A DNA stretch of 64,000 nt from Flagellimonas sp. HMM57 (GTDB taxonomy: Bacteria > Bacteroidota > Bacteroidia > Flavobacteriales > Flavobacteriaceae). The position numbers and the translations under genes were made by a program. Position 1 is the stretch's first letter; every line of letters starts with the position of its first letter. Positions 8,556 to 17,176 of the stretch are shown here, one piece after another. The notes under the pieces were generated by a model. It was given only the letters and a program-made list of their open reading frames with translations. It searched no databases and was not told where the DNA came from. The stretch spans positions 3,029,001 to 3,093,000 of the forward strand of contig NZ_CP090004.1 in the NCBI RefSeq assembly GCF_021390175.1, read 5' to 3'.

Positions 8556-9664
8556 CTATTCTTGAATTCCAACGATTTCCAAATCAAAGATAAGGTCAGA
8601 GTTTGGTGGGATAGGGCCTCCACCTTGTGCTCCATAACCCAGATGTGGTGGAATAAATAAACGAATTTTATCACCAACTTTCATCGTTTGTAACCCTTCT
8701 TTGAATCCAGGAATCAAACGTGCTTCGGGCCCGTATTCCATAGGTACGGGGAATAGCCGCCACCTTGCTTTCTTCTATCGTCGTACTTATTGAATTTGAC
8801 GGCAATATCCTCATAATTGCTATCGAATAGATCTCCGTTCGGCAACCATCCAGCATAGTTTACCAATACTTTCTGACCTATTTTTGGCTGTTCGCCCTCT
8901 CCTTTGGTCAATGAAAAGATTTTTAATTCTGAATCGCTTTCTTCGGCTGCTTCTTTTTGTTGTTCAAAATCGGCCAATAATTCACTTTTCATTTTTTCAA
9001 AAGCGGCAACTACGGCTTCCTCCTCTGCAAAATAATCGGTCATAATCTGAATGGCATCAAACTTTTTTGCCTCTTTACCGTTTCGTATAATCTCTACGGC
9101 ATTCATGACCACGTCGACTTTGGGTTTGTTGGCAGGAGCGACCACTTCAACATTTGCAAGCGTATCCACAACGTCCATTCCTTCCACAACTTCACCAAAA
9201 ACGGTATGTCTGCCATCTAACCATGGGGTTTCTTTGTGCGTTATAAAAAATTGGCTTCCATTGGTTTTGGGACCGGAGTTTGCCATGGATAGAATTCCTT
9301 TTTTTGAGTGAGAAAGTGAATCATGGAACTCATCTTTAAATTTATAGCCGGGATTTCCGCGTCCTGTACCTGTAGGATCGCCTCCTTGAATCATAAAATC
9401 TTTGATGATCCTATGAAAAATAAGTCCGTCGTAATACTTCTTATCTTTAAGACTGTCGCTTACAAAGGGACTTTTTCCTTCCGCCAAGGATACAAAATTG
9501 GCGACGGTAACTGGGGTTTTTTCGTGCTCCAGTTTTACGAGAATATCGCCTTGGCTAGTCTGTATATCTGCATAAATCCCATCTTCCAAATCGGCATATT
9601 TGCCAGATTTGCATCCTAAGAATACGATTGAACATAGTGCTATTAAAACAAGGTATTGTTTCAT
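8556..9664 (-). pseudogene. Peptidyl-prolyl isomerase lipoprotein (cyclophilin plus FKBP), split by a frameshift
   Basis: The locus reads as one 369-residue protein only if one base is restored. The intact part (9664 down to about 8745) has a lipoprotein signal ([18 protein letters not shown]), a full cyclophilin domain ([19 protein letters not shown] near residue 77, then NGSQFFIT and [11 protein letters not shown]) and the start of an FKBP domain ([19 protein letters not shown]). Frame is lost at a C4 run on the coding strand (plus strand 8748-8751). With a fifth C the text continues as [18 protein letters not shown] and on through the rest of the FKBP fold to the stop at 8556. In the sequence as given the first frame ends at 8714. 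GldI lies directly upstream with a 4-base ATGA overlap. It is either a true one-base deletion or a homopolymer sequencing error. Confidence 0.85.
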
Positions 9665-10233
9665 TGTTTTTCTGATTTTAAATTTAAACTGTCTTGATTT
9701 ATGATTATTGTATGCAATTCTATTGTAGATTTTAATGGTGTTTTTGGTCCAATATCATTTCCGTCACCATGGTATCCATATGCTTGCAGGGAAGGAAACA
9801 AAAATGTTGCCCGCTCGCTTACTTTTAGCAATTTCACCGCATTTTGAAGCCCGGGGAAGAGTTGTTCCTTGTCTACAACGTAAGATGTTGGGCCTTTATC
9901 CTTCATGGTATAAATAGTATCATTTGCCAATGATAGAAGATTGTAGGAAAACAATATTTGATCGTTTGTTTTTGGTAGGTAAGTTGCGGTATCGTTTTTT
10001 GTTTCAAAATAATACCAGAACCCGTTTGGACTGGCTTGGTAATCATGTATGGTGTCTTTTTCAATGATTGCCTGTATCATTTTTTCCTCCAGGGCAAGCA
10101 GTTCTTTATTTCGCTCAACGGATTCCTTAAAAAAACTCCCCGATTTTACTTTTACCGGTTTTCTTGGTTCTGGTCCTCCACAATTTACCATTAGAAGGGC
10201 CAAAAAAATAAAAAACACAATTCTCATGAACAT
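9661..10233 (-). CDS. gldI: GldI, gliding-associated FKBP-type peptidyl-prolyl isomerase lipoprotein
   Basis: This is a 190-residue lipoprotein (signal ending LLMVNC) with a C-terminal FKBP-like domain ([45 protein letters not shown]). This size and layout match GldI, which is required for gliding motility in flavobacteria and is thought to help fold envelope gliding/T9SS proteins. Some FKBP active-site aromatics look altered, as is usual in GldI. ATG at 10233 is the longest start. ATG at 10227 (MRIVFF) overlaps the upstream stop as ATGA and is equally attractive. The order DHH phosphoesterase, gldI, PPIase is a familiar flavobacterial arrangement, and all three genes overlap. Confidence 0.88.
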   Translation of the reverse strand: MFMRIVFFIFLALLMVNCGGPEPRKPVKVKSGSFFKESVERNKELLALEEKMIQAIIEKDTIHDYQASPNGFWYYFETKNDTATYLPKTNDQILFSYNLLSLANDTIYTMKDKGPTSYVVDKEQLFPGLQNAVKLLKVSERATFLFPSLQAYGYHGDGNDIGPKTPLKSTIELHTIIINQDSLNLKSEKQ

Positions 10234-11240
10234 AGTTGGTTTTTATAGGACTCTAAAAGTGTAACGAATTGTTTTGTAGTTTCTTTTATACTCATGTCGC
10301 TTCTTCCACCAGCAGCATTGTCATGTCCACCTCCGTTAAAATGTTTTCTGGCAAATTCATTTACCGAAAAATCACCAATGGAACGGAACGATATTTTTAT
10401 GATTCCCTCTTCTTTGTTTTCAATAAAGATGACTGCAAAAATAATCCCTTCCAAGGTCAACCCATAATTGACAAAACCTTCGGTGTCTCCTTTTTTAAAA
10501 TCATGTTTATCCAACTCTTCTTGCGAAAGCGTTATATAGGCCGTGCTATATTCTGGGAGTATGACCATGTTGCTCAGCGCTACACCCAAGAGATGAAGCC
10601 GAGAGGGAGAATTAGTATCGTAGACCCTTTGGTGGATTTCCATATTATGGGCCCCTTTATCTATTAAATCTGCTATAACGCGATGTGTTCTGCTAGAGGT
10701 CGACCTATATTTGAACGAGCCGGTATCTGTCATGATTCCCGTATACAGGTTGGTTGCGATTTCTTCATCTATTTTATCGATTTCACTTAAATATTCAATG
10801 AAATTATAGACCATTTCGCAAGTAGAGCTCATCCTAACATCTGAATAGGTAACCGTTGCATAGTCGCTAGGTTGTTGGTGATGGTCGATCATTATAAAAG
10901 TAGCTTCTTTTTCTTTTAAAACCGATTCCAACTGTCCTACTCTAGATAGATCATTAAAGTCGAGTGTGAAGACTACTGTTGCTTCTTCCAAACATTTTTT
11001 AGATTGCGAATTTTCTTTTTCAAAATTTAAGATGGACTCGTTTCCCGGCATCCATTTTAGAAACTTTGGGTAATCGTTTGGCGCTATGACAGTGGAATCA
11101 TGTCCTTGTGAAATAAGAAAACCGTTCAGTCCCAAACACGAACCTATGGCGTCTCCGTCTGGATTTTTATGAGGTATGATTACGATTTTTTGGGGCTTGG
11201 AAAGAATCGACTTAACCGTCGTGATGTCCTCTAAATTCAT
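10224..11240 (-). CDS. DHH/DHHA1 phosphoesterase (NrnA-like nanoRNase/pAp phosphatase)
   Basis: The protein has 338 residues. The DHH domain shows HKNPDGDAIGS (about residue 19), TLDFNDLSR, the signature IDHHQQPSD (about 110), and DTGSFKYRSTS. The C-terminal DHHA1 domain ends with GGGHDNAAGG. Relatives degrade short oligoribonucleotides and 3'-phosphoadenosine 5'-phosphate in the cytoplasm with Mn2+. I start at ATG 11240 because the open frame upstream runs into the divergent phosphatase gene and its residues do not resemble the family. It overlaps gldI by 10 bases (4 if gldI starts at 10227) and opens the three-gene gliding/PPIase operon. Confidence 0.9.
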   Translation of the reverse strand: MNLEDITTVKSILSKPQKIVIIPHKNPDGDAIGSCLGLNGFLISQGHDSTVIAPNDYPKFLKWMPGNESILNFEKENSQSKKCLEEATVVFTLDFNDLSRVGQLESVLKEKEATFIMIDHHQQPSDYATVTYSDVRMSSTCEMVYNFIEYLSEIDKIDEEIATNLYTGIMTDTGSFKYRSTSSRTHRVIADLIDKGAHNMEIHQRVYDTNSPSRLHLLGVALSNMVILPEYSTAYITLSQEELDKHDFKKGDTEGFVNYGLTLEGIIFAVIFIENKEEGIIKISFRSIGDFSVNEFARKHFNGGGHDNAAGGRSDMSIKETTKQFVTLLESYKNQLCS

Positions 11241-11245
11241 GGGCT

Positions 11246-11253
11246 CAAAGATA
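11246..11253 (-). promoter_or_regulatory. -7 element for the DHH-gldI operon
   Basis: Minus-strand TATCTTTG is a full match to TAnnTTTG, ending 6 bases before the ATG at 11240. No good TTG element lies 17-20 bp upstream, so confidence is limited. Such a position would give a leaderless mRNA. Confidence 0.35.
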
Positions 11254-11287
11254 CAATAATATAACATAGTCGTAACTCTGGATACTC

Positions 11288-11295
11288 TATTTTTG
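11288..11295 (+). promoter_or_regulatory. -7 element for the PhoD-like phosphatase gene
   Basis: TATTTTTG matches TAnnTTTG 21 bases upstream of the ATG at 11316. A -33 TTG at the proper spacing is not seen. Confidence 0.35.
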
Positions 11296-11315
11296 TTAAA
11301 CCATAAATTTTGAAT

Positions 11316-12359
11316 ATGAAATATTTTAGTACTGTATTTAGCGCTGTTGTCTTCTTTTTTGGCTGTAAAAGTCAGCAAGCTGTTCCTTCTGCCATTGCTC
11401 AAAATACAGAAAAGTCGGGTACTGTTTTTACTATTGCTTTTGGCTCGTGCAACAAGCAAGATGTAGCTAATCCTTTTTGGGACGATATCCTAAATGAAAA
11501 CCCGGATGTTTGGATATGGGGAGGCGACAATATCTATGCGGATACCGAAAATATGGATGAATTAAAATCCATGTACAGTAAACAACTTGGGAATGAGGGC
11601 TACAAACTATTAAATGAAACAACTCCGGTTATCGGTACTTGGGATGATCATGATTATGGTTTGAACGATGGTGGAGAAGAATTTTCGATGAAAAAAGAAA
11701 GCCAACAATTGTTCTTGGATTTCATGGGAGTTCCAAAAGATAGTAAAAGAAGAAACCAAGAAGGTGTCTATACTTCGCATTTGTTTGAAACGCCAAAAGG
11801 TAAGGTCAAAATTCTAGTGTTGGACACCAGATATTTTAGAAGTTCTCTAGAATCGGATCCAGACCCAAAGAGACGTTATAAACCTAATACAAATGCAGAT
11901 GCAACAATTTTAGGCAATGCCCAATGGGATTGGTTGCAAAAGGAACTGGACAATTCTGAAGCAGATTTCAATCTTATTGTCACCAGTATCCAGTTTTTAT
12001 CAGGAGAGCATGGTTTTGAAAGTTGGAGCAATTTTCCAAAAGATGTGGAGAAGCTTAAAAACAGTATTACATCATCTGGTGCCAAGGGGGTGATGATATT
12101 GTCCGGTGACCGTCACATTTCAGAATTTTCAAAAGTAGAACTACCACAAATACCATATTCTCTAATAGATTTTACAAGCAGCGGACTTACACATTCTTAC
12201 TCAGATTTTACCAGTGAACCCAATAGGTTTAGGATAGGAGAAGTAATGGCGTTTCCAAGTTTTGGAATCATAACGTTGCATTTAGAAACCAGAGAAGCAC
12301 ATTTAAAGATGATGGGTGAAAACGGACTTGTTTTTCAAGAGTTAAAACAAGCGTATTAA
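11316..12359 (+). CDS. PhoD-like alkaline phosphatase family lipoprotein
   Basis: The protein has 347 residues with a lipoprotein signal (MKYFSTVFSAVVFFFGC). The metallophosphatase core is evident: FGSCNKQD, WGGDNIYAD, GTWDDHDYGLNDGG near residue 110, LDTRYFR, and MILSGDRHISEF near residue 260. This is the pattern of PhoD/PhoD-like phosphodiesterases, exported enzymes that use Fe/Ca or similar metals on phosphate mono- or diesters. ATG at 11316 is preferred to TTG at 11310. It is transcribed singly, divergent from the DHH gene, with ndk 49 bp downstream under its own promoter. The natural substrate is unknown. Confidence 0.88.
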   Translation: MKYFSTVFSAVVFFFGCKSQQAVPSAIAQNTEKSGTVFTIAFGSCNKQDVANPFWDDILNENPDVWIWGGDNIYADTENMDELKSMYSKQLGNEGYKLLNETTPVIGTWDDHDYGLNDGGEEFSMKKESQQLFLDFMGVPKDSKRRNQEGVYTSHLFETPKGKVKILVLDTRYFRSSLESDPDPKRRYKPNTNADATILGNAQWDWLQKELDNSEADFNLIVTSIQFLSGEHGFESWSNFPKDVEKLKNSITSSGAKGVMILSGDRHISEFSKVELPQIPYSLIDFTSSGLTHSYSDFTSEPNRFRIGEVMAFPSFGIITLHLETREAHLKMMGENGLVFQELKQAY

Positions 12360-12362
12360 ACC

Positions 12363-12392
12363 TTGTTCATTAGTTGAAAAGCCGTAAGTTTG
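12363..12392 (+). promoter_or_regulatory. Promoter of ndk
   Basis: TTG (12363-12365), 19 bp, then TAAGTTTG (12385-12392), a perfect -7 element. The ATG of ndk follows 16 bases later. This is the cleanest promoter in the window. Confidence 0.7.
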
Positions 12393-12408
12393 CGCAAAAT
12401 TTTAAAAA

Positions 12409-12828
12409 ATGACTGGAAATAGAACATTTACCATGATAAAACCCGATGCTGTTGAGAACGGATATATTGGGGCTATTTTGGAAAAGATAACGGCCGCGGG
12501 TTTCAAGATTGTGGCCATGAAATATACACAGTTGAGCAAAAGGGATGCACAAGAATTTTACGCCATCCACAAAGAGCGACCTTTCTTTGGAGAATTGGTT
12601 GAATTTATGACAAGAGGACCAATTGTGTCCGCTATTTTGGAAAAGGATAACGCTGTTGAAGACTTTCGCGCTTTGATAGGTGCTACCAATCCAGAAGAAG
12701 CTGCTGAAGGTACCATCCGTAAATTGTATGCCTCAAGTATAGGGGAGAATGCGGTCCATGGCTCAGATAGTGATGACAATGCTAAAATTGAAGGTGCTTT
12801 CCATTTTTCCGGAAGGGAAATATTTTAG
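12409..12828 (+). CDS. ndk: Nucleoside diphosphate kinase
   Basis: This is a 139-residue cytoplasmic enzyme that moves the gamma-phosphate of ATP to NDPs through a phosphohistidine. The length and the motifs [35 protein letters not shown] and [12 protein letters not shown] are diagnostic, with the catalytic His at residue 117. It is a single gene bounded by its own promoter and a strong terminator. Confidence 0.98.
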   Translation: MTGNRTFTMIKPDAVENGYIGAILEKITAAGFKIVAMKYTQLSKRDAQEFYAIHKERPFFGELVEFMTRGPIVSAILEKDNAVEDFRALIGATNPEEAAEGTIRKLYASSIGENAVHGSDSDDNAKIEGAFHFSGREIF

Positions 12829-12859
12829 TAAAAACTTCTAATTTGATTTGCGATATTAG

Positions 12860-12887
12860 AGCTACTCAGACTGAGTAGCTTTTTTTG
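12860..12887 (+). terminator. Intrinsic terminator of ndk
   Basis: AGCTACTCA (12860-12868), 3-base loop, TGAGTAGCT (12872-12880) and a run of eight T. The stop codon of the convergent GNAT gene lies inside the stem. Confidence 0.9.
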
Positions 12888-13389
12888 TGGAAAAAAGCAG
12901 TAATTCTTTCTTATCTTTTTCGGGCTGAATTATACCAACTTCAAAAAGACCGATTTTGATAAGAAGGTTACGTGACTTGCTATTTTCAGGAGTGGTAATC
13001 CCTAAAATAGTTTGCAACTTAAGTTCGGTTTTTCCATAGCTTATAATTGCTTCACAGGCTTCTGTAGTGTAACCATTGCCTTCATGTTCAGGAAGAATCG
13101 CAAATCCTATATCCGGACTATTTAGATAGTCCCGTCTAACAAAGCCACAAATACCGATGGGCTTTCTAGATTCTTTTAAAGACATTGTTAAGAGACCATA
13201 ACCGTTTTTTTGATAAGAATCAATCAAATTGGACTGTATATACTGCTTTGCATCTTCTTGAGTTCGAACTCCCTTGTCTCCAATAAATTCTATCCAATTT
13301 GGACTGTTCAATAACGTATAAAAAAATTCTGAATCTTCTAAGGTGGCCTCGCAGAGTATGAGCCTTTTCGTTTCAATAAAATTTTTCAT
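12862..13389 (-). CDS. GNAT family N-acetyltransferase (RimJ/RimL-like)
   Basis: The 175-residue protein opens with ETKRLILCEATLEDSEFFY and has FIGDKGVRTQEDAKQYI, GICGFVRRDYLNSPDIGFAI and the acetyl-CoA loop EHEGNGYTTEACEAI near residue 105. These are the hallmarks of the RimJ/RimL branch of GNAT acetyltransferases, which modify N-termini of ribosomal proteins or small amines. The target cannot be deduced. It is convergent with ndk, and its TAG stop sits within the ndk terminator hairpin. Confidence 0.9.
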   Translation of the reverse strand: MKNFIETKRLILCEATLEDSEFFYTLLNSPNWIEFIGDKGVRTQEDAKQYIQSNLIDSYQKNGYGLLTMSLKESRKPIGICGFVRRDYLNSPDIGFAILPEHEGNGYTTEACEAIISYGKTELKLQTILGITTPENSKSRNLLIKIGLFEVGIIQPEKDKKELLLFSTKKATQSE

Positions 13390-13406
13390 CAGACTCCTAA
13401 AAACGA

Positions 13407-13703
13407 TTAGCGTAAAACCAGCTTTTTAATCAAATCTTTTCCCAATTCTTCATTGAGCATTGCAATGATTTTGGTTTTTCCCAGACTCAATTCTTCCCTG
13501 AGTACGGAAGAGGATAGCGAGACAAAAAGAGTTTCGTTTCGTAATTCTACAGCAGTGGTATAGTTGTTCACCCCGTTTCCCATCAATTTTACCCACGCAT
13601 CTTTTGCTTCAACTTTGTCCATGCCTTTTTGGAGCTTGTTGTCTTTGATGAACTCCCCCAGTGCATCGCTTAAATTAAGATATGAATTGTGCCGTTTCGC
13701 CAT
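13407..13703 (-). CDS. DUF721/DciA-like protein
   Basis: This is a 98-residue basic protein with the DUF721 pattern (LSDALGEFIKDNKLQ, then AWVKLMGNGVNNYTTAVELRN, then LFVSLSSSVLREELSLGK). DUF721 includes DciA, the ancestral loader of the replicative helicase DnaB in bacteria without DnaC. The position after recF and a small lipoprotein, with 1-base overlap to the latter, fits a replication/repair neighbourhood. The family is clear; the loader role is inferred from relatives. Confidence 0.85.
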   Translation of the reverse strand: MAKRHNSYLNLSDALGEFIKDNKLQKGMDKVEAKDAWVKLMGNGVNNYTTAVELRNETLFVSLSSSVLREELSLGKTKIIAMLNEELGKDLIKKLVLR

Positions 13704-14125
13704 TATTTGGGTATGGTTATAGGTTGAAAGCGTTTATAAGAATACGTCTTTCCTTCTGTATTGAGTACGGAGAATGACATGGAATCCAAATGCACCAATT
13801 TTTCTTCCCACTCGTTCCGGTCTTTTTTATACTGTATCGTAAAAGCTTCGTTAACAGTAACAATTTTGAAGGACTCTACATCATTTGAAGTCGTATAGGT
13901 CCCATTTAATGAAGGCTGTAATTTTTTACGAAAGCCTTCCATATTTTCCACTTGAATAAAATCCACACTGGGGTTAACGGTATAATTCTTTTTGTTGCCA
14001 TCAGGAAACTCAACTTCTGTAATTTCCCAATACCCGTTCAAAAAGGAAATATCCTCTTTGGAAATTGAAGTTTCCTTACATCCATACAAAATCAGAACAG
14101 TAACAAACAAAACTATTCGCTTCAT
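13703..14125 (-). CDS. Small lipocalin-like lipoprotein
   Basis: This 140-residue protein has a lipoprotein signal (MKRIVLFVTVLILYGC). The mature part begins with FLNGYWEITEVEFPDG, the G-x-W strand common in lipocalin-like Bacteroidota lipoproteins, followed by predicted beta strands. No enzyme motif is visible. It lies between recF (1 bp away) and the DciA-like gene, both on the same strand. I do not know its function. Confidence 0.8.
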   Translation of the reverse strand: MKRIVLFVTVLILYGCKETSISKEDISFLNGYWEITEVEFPDGNKKNYTVNPSVDFIQVENMEGFRKKLQPSLNGTYTTSNDVESFKIVTVNEAFTIQYKKDRNEWEEKLVHLDSMSFSVLNTEGKTYSYKRFQPITIPK

Positions 14126-14126
14126 A

Positions 14127-15206
14127 TTACAAGGTAAATATTTTATAGCTCTGGTGAATATTTTTAACTACATTTTCTGTCCGTTCCGCATGCGTATCGC
14201 TTATAAATATTTGTCCAAAATCATCATTATCCACCAATGCAACTATCTGTGAGACCCTGTTTTCGTCCAATTTGTCAAAAATATCATCGAGCAATAAAAT
14301 AGGGGTTGTCTTTGCCTGTTCTTTTATGAAATGAAATTGTGCCAGTTTTAACGCGATCAGGAATGTTTTTTGCTGTCCTTGACTGCCAAACTTTTTAATA
14401 GGGTGCCCATCAATGGTAAAGTTCAGATCATCTTTATGGATACCCACACTTGTATATTGTAAAGCCCGGTCCTTGTCAATTGATTTTTTTAAGAGTTCGG
14501 CTAGATTCTTTTCGGTCAATTGACTTTCGTAAGAGAGCATTATCTGTTCTTCCTTTTCCGAAATATGGGCATACTGCTCTTTAAAGATTGGAATGAAAGA
14601 AGTAATGAATTCCATCCTTTTTTGATGTATTTCAGTACCAAAACCATGCAACTGCTCGTCATAAATTGCTAATGTATCTGCATCGTACGTATGGTTTACG
14701 GCAAAATATTTTAATAATGAATTACGCTGCATCAATACCTTATTGTATTTGATAAGCGCTTGCAAATACGACTTGTCCGATTGGGAAATGACCCCGTCCA
14801 TGAACTTTCTGCGGGTATCGCTTCCTTCAATGATAAGATCCCTGTCCGATGGCGAAATGATGACCAGTGGCAAAAAACCGATATGTTCCGAAAACTTATC
14901 GTATGCTTTACCGTTTCTTTTTATGACTTTTTTTAATCCTCTTTTAAAACTGCATATGATTTTTTCGCTACGCTCTTTTTTTTCAAATTCCCCCTCAATG
15001 ACAAAAAAATCGGTTTCGTGCTTTATGTTCTGTGTGGCAACGGGATTAAAATAGCTTTTGCCAAAAGAAAGGTGGTAAATAGCATCTAGAATATTGGTTT
15101 TGCCCACGCCGTTATCCCCGACCAGGCAATTGATTACCGGGTCAAATTCCAGGTTCTTGGAAGCAAAATTTTTATAATTAACTAAAGATAAGTGCTTTAA
15201 AAACAT
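14127..15206 (-). CDS. recF: RecF, DNA replication/repair ATPase
   Basis: This 359-residue SMC-like ATPase helps load RecA at gaps through RecFOR. It shows N-terminal [16 protein letters not shown], Walker [15 protein letters not shown] (about residues 31-44), the central RecF motif [21 protein letters not shown], the ABC signature [14 protein letters not shown] near 273, and Walker [16 protein letters not shown]. The ATG at 15206 is the only sensible start. It heads the minus-strand unit recF, lipoprotein, DciA-like, and is divergent from the TPR gene. Confidence 0.97.
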   Translation of the reverse strand: MFLKHLSLVNYKNFASKNLEFDPVINCLVGDNGVGKTNILDAIYHLSFGKSYFNPVATQNIKHETDFFVIEGEFEKKERSEKIICSFKRGLKKVIKRNGKAYDKFSEHIGFLPLVIISPSDRDLIIEGSDTRRKFMDGVISQSDKSYLQALIKYNKVLMQRNSLLKYFAVNHTYDADTLAIYDEQLHGFGTEIHQKRMEFITSFIPIFKEQYAHISEKEEQIMLSYESQLTEKNLAELLKKSIDKDRALQYTSVGIHKDDLNFTIDGHPIKKFGSQGQQKTFLIALKLAQFHFIKEQAKTTPILLLDDIFDKLDENRVSQIVALVDNDDFGQIFISDTHAERTENVVKNIHQSYKIFTL

Positions 15207-15283
15207 AAAAGCTGAAGAAATCTAAGGATTTCGGTCGGTTAGCAATTCATTAAAGATTCCAAAAATAACGAATAAATTACCTT

Positions 15284-15311
15284 TTGGTTTTGGATAAAAA
15301 CTTTATTTTTG
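15284..15311 (+). promoter_or_regulatory. Promoter of the TPR-ribH operon
   Basis: TTG (15284-15286), 17 bp, TATTTTTG (15304-15311), both matching the Bacteroidota consensus, 20 bases before the ATG at 15332. Confidence 0.65.
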
Positions 15312-15331
15312 CCCGATTAATAAAATCAAGG

Positions 15332-16093
15332 ATGGCAACATACAAGAAGCGAGGCTTTAAGCCGAAGAATAAGGTTGAGGAAAATCAGCTGGATGAGCAG
15401 AACAGCACAACAGCTGAGGTTTTCAGTACGTTGGATGAAGGTGCTTCTAAGACCGAAGCTTGGGTTCAAAAAAATCAAAACTATATTTTGGGAGCCATAG
15501 CAGCTATAGCCATTGGTGTTCTTGGGTATTTAGGTTACAATGAGTTTATCCAAAAACCAAAGGAAGCTTCCGCTGCAAATGAACTTTACTATCCCCAACA
15601 ATATTTTGACCAAGCCTTGACAAGTGAAACAGAGAAAGATTCTCTTTTCTTGTTAGCCTTAAACGGTGCCGAAGGAAAATATGGTTTTTTGGATATTATA
15701 GAGGAATATAAAGGTACAAAGGCTGCAAACCTTGCGAATTACTCCGCTGGTATGACTTATCTTAATATTCAGCAATATCAAGAAGCAATTACCCATTTGG
15801 AGAGTTTTTCATCAGATGATGCGGTACTTGGAGCAATGGCAAAAGGTGGTATAGGCGATGCTTTTTCACAATTGAACCAGCCAGAAGATGCCTTGGACTA
15901 CTATGAGAAAGCTATCGCTCACAATAAAAACGAATATACAACGCCTAGATTTTTGTACAAAGCTGGTATAATCGCCATGGATTTGGGACAAAAAGAAAAA
16001 GCGAAAGGTTTCTTTGAGCGTATCAAAAATGAATTTTCTACGGCTCAAGAAGCGAATAATATTGATTTACTTATAGGATTGGCCAAAAACTAG
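15332..16093 (+). CDS. Membrane-anchored TPR protein (YfgM/BamD-like layout)
   Basis: This is a 253-residue protein. A charged N-terminal tail of about 50 residues precedes one membrane segment (YILGAIAAIAIGVLGYLGY). The rest carries tetratricopeptide-like helices (AANLANYSAGMTYLNIQQYQ, AKGGIGDAFSQLNQPEDALD, RFLYKAGIIAMDLGQKEKAK). The layout resembles YfgM-type ancillary factors of the Sec/PpiD machinery, but no specific partner can be read. I use ATG 15332, just after a good promoter, and not the upstream TTG at 15284, which lies in that promoter. ribH follows after 5 bp. Confidence 0.88.
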   Translation: MATYKKRGFKPKNKVEENQLDEQNSTTAEVFSTLDEGASKTEAWVQKNQNYILGAIAAIAIGVLGYLGYNEFIQKPKEASAANELYYPQQYFDQALTSETEKDSLFLLALNGAEGKYGFLDIIEEYKGTKAANLANYSAGMTYLNIQQYQEAITHLESFSSDDAVLGAMAKGGIGDAFSQLNQPEDALDYYEKAIAHNKNEYTTPRFLYKAGIIAMDLGQKEKAKGFFERIKNEFSTAQEANNIDLLIGLAKN

Positions 16094-16098
16094 TCAAA

Positions 16099-16581
16099 AT
16101 GGCTACCGAGAATAAAAATCTATCGATTTACGATAAATCTACAATCCCAAATGCGAAGGAACTTCGGTTTGGGATTGTTGTTTCTGAATGGAATGAAACA
16201 ATAACCGAAGGACTTTACAACGGTGCTATGGAAGCTCTGTTGGATTGTGGTGCATTAGCTGAAAATATTGTAAGATGGGATGTTCCTGGTAGTTATGAAC
16301 TCACATTTGGCTGCAAAAAAATGCTGACTTCACAAAAAGTGGATGCAGTGATTGCAATTGGTAGCGTTATCCGTGGTGAAACCAGTCATTTCGATTTTGT
16401 TTGTAGTGCAGCGGCGCAAGGCATTAAGGATTTGAACGTCAACTATGACATTCCAGTCATTTTTTGTGTACTTACGGATAACAACTTGCAACAAGCGTTG
16501 GACCGCAGTGGTGGAAAACACGGCAACAAAGGTACTGAAGCTGCTATCGCTGCCATTAAAATGGCCGTTTTGGGCAAGTAA
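16099..16581 (+). CDS. ribH: 6,7-dimethyl-8-ribityllumazine synthase
   Basis: This 160-residue enzyme of riboflavin synthesis condenses the ribityl-aminouracil with dihydroxybutanone phosphate. The sequence has FGIVVSEWNETITEGLY, VPGSYELTFGCKKM, VIAIGSVIRGETSHFDFVC with the catalytic His in the last motif, and IPVIFCVLTDNNLQQALDR. The length is standard. It lies 5 bp after the TPR gene and upstream of a repeat-rich spacer. Confidence 0.97.
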   Translation: MATENKNLSIYDKSTIPNAKELRFGIVVSEWNETITEGLYNGAMEALLDCGALAENIVRWDVPGSYELTFGCKKMLTSQKVDAVIAIGSVIRGETSHFDFVCSAAAQGIKDLNVNYDIPVIFCVLTDNNLQQALDRSGGKHGNKGTEAAIAAIKMAVLGK

Positions 16582-16810
16582 GTTGAAATTCAAGTTCAAA
16601 ATACAATCTTACTCTAGTACACTTTTAAGCTCAAGTGCAAGCTATAAGTTCAAAATAGTGCAAGTAAGTGTTTTTGCTACAATTTAAAGTATGCAGTTGA
16701 AATATATGAGCTTTAACTGAGTTTGAACTTAACCCTTGTACTTGACTTATATTTTGAATTTGAGTTTTGAACTTGAGTTTAATTTTTGTACTTGTATTTG
16801 AGTTTTATAG
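16582..16810. repeat. Intergenic cluster of short inverted and direct repeats
   Basis: The spacer after ribH (about 310 bp without a gene) is built of variants of the word CAAGTTCAA and its complement. AAGTTCAAAATA occurs twice as direct repeats (16592-16603, 16646-16657). The right half carries the inverted forms TATTTTGAATT (16750-16760) and GAGTTTTGAACTTGAG (16762-16777). The two halves can pair imperfectly into a long AT-rich hairpin. No reading frame is supported in it. Confidence 0.7.
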
Positions 16811-16891
16811 ACTGTTAACACTTTTTGGGACTGCTTTTCAGGACGTTTTTTTGATTTTAAGTACCTTTGGTAGCACTTGGAAAAGGATACC

Positions 16892-17176
16892 ATGCGAAAT
16901 TTTCTAAAACTTAGAAAAAATAGAAGTTATAATTATTCACCACGTTATTACAAGGGTGAAAGCAATCCTTTTAAAATAGAACATAAACTGGATAAATTCA
17001 GAAGTACGGCACATACACAACGTGGTCTTAAAAATAAATTTACCTCTGCGATAGATGATTTAAAGAATGAGGGCGATAAGAACATCAAACTCAGGTTTCT
17101 TATCATTGTAGTTGTTTTAATAGTGTTGTTTCTCTTCATCATAGACTTTGATTTATCAATATTTCTGACTCCCTAA
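16892..17176 (+). CDS. Small single-pass membrane protein between ribH and mutL
   Basis: This is a 94-residue protein, very basic for the first 70 residues (MRNFLKLRKNRSYNYSPRYY...) and ending in one strong membrane helix (LRFLIIVVVLIVLFLFII). Flavobacterial genomes often carry such a gene here, sometimes labelled riboflavin synthase subunit beta by proximity alone; nothing in the sequence supports an enzyme. I chose ATG 16892 over TTG 16877. The stop codon shares a base with the mutL start, implying cotranslation. Confidence 0.75.
   Translation: MRNFLKLRKNRSYNYSPRYYKGESNPFKIEHKLDKFRSTAHTQRGLKNKFTSAIDDLKNEGDKNIKLRFLIIVVVLIVLFLFIIDFDLSIFLTP

Noticed and set aside
11241..11459. N-terminal extension of the DHH phosphoesterase frame
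   Set aside because: It overlaps the oppositely oriented PhoD-like gene and its residues do not resemble the family; the domain begins right after ATG 11240.
15284..15331. Upstream TTG start for the TPR protein
   Set aside because: It lies within the -33/-7 promoter, so it would not be transcribed.
16582..16810. CRISPR-like array of short repeats
   Set aside because: Units are imperfect, in both orientations, and lack regular spacers; no cas genes are near.
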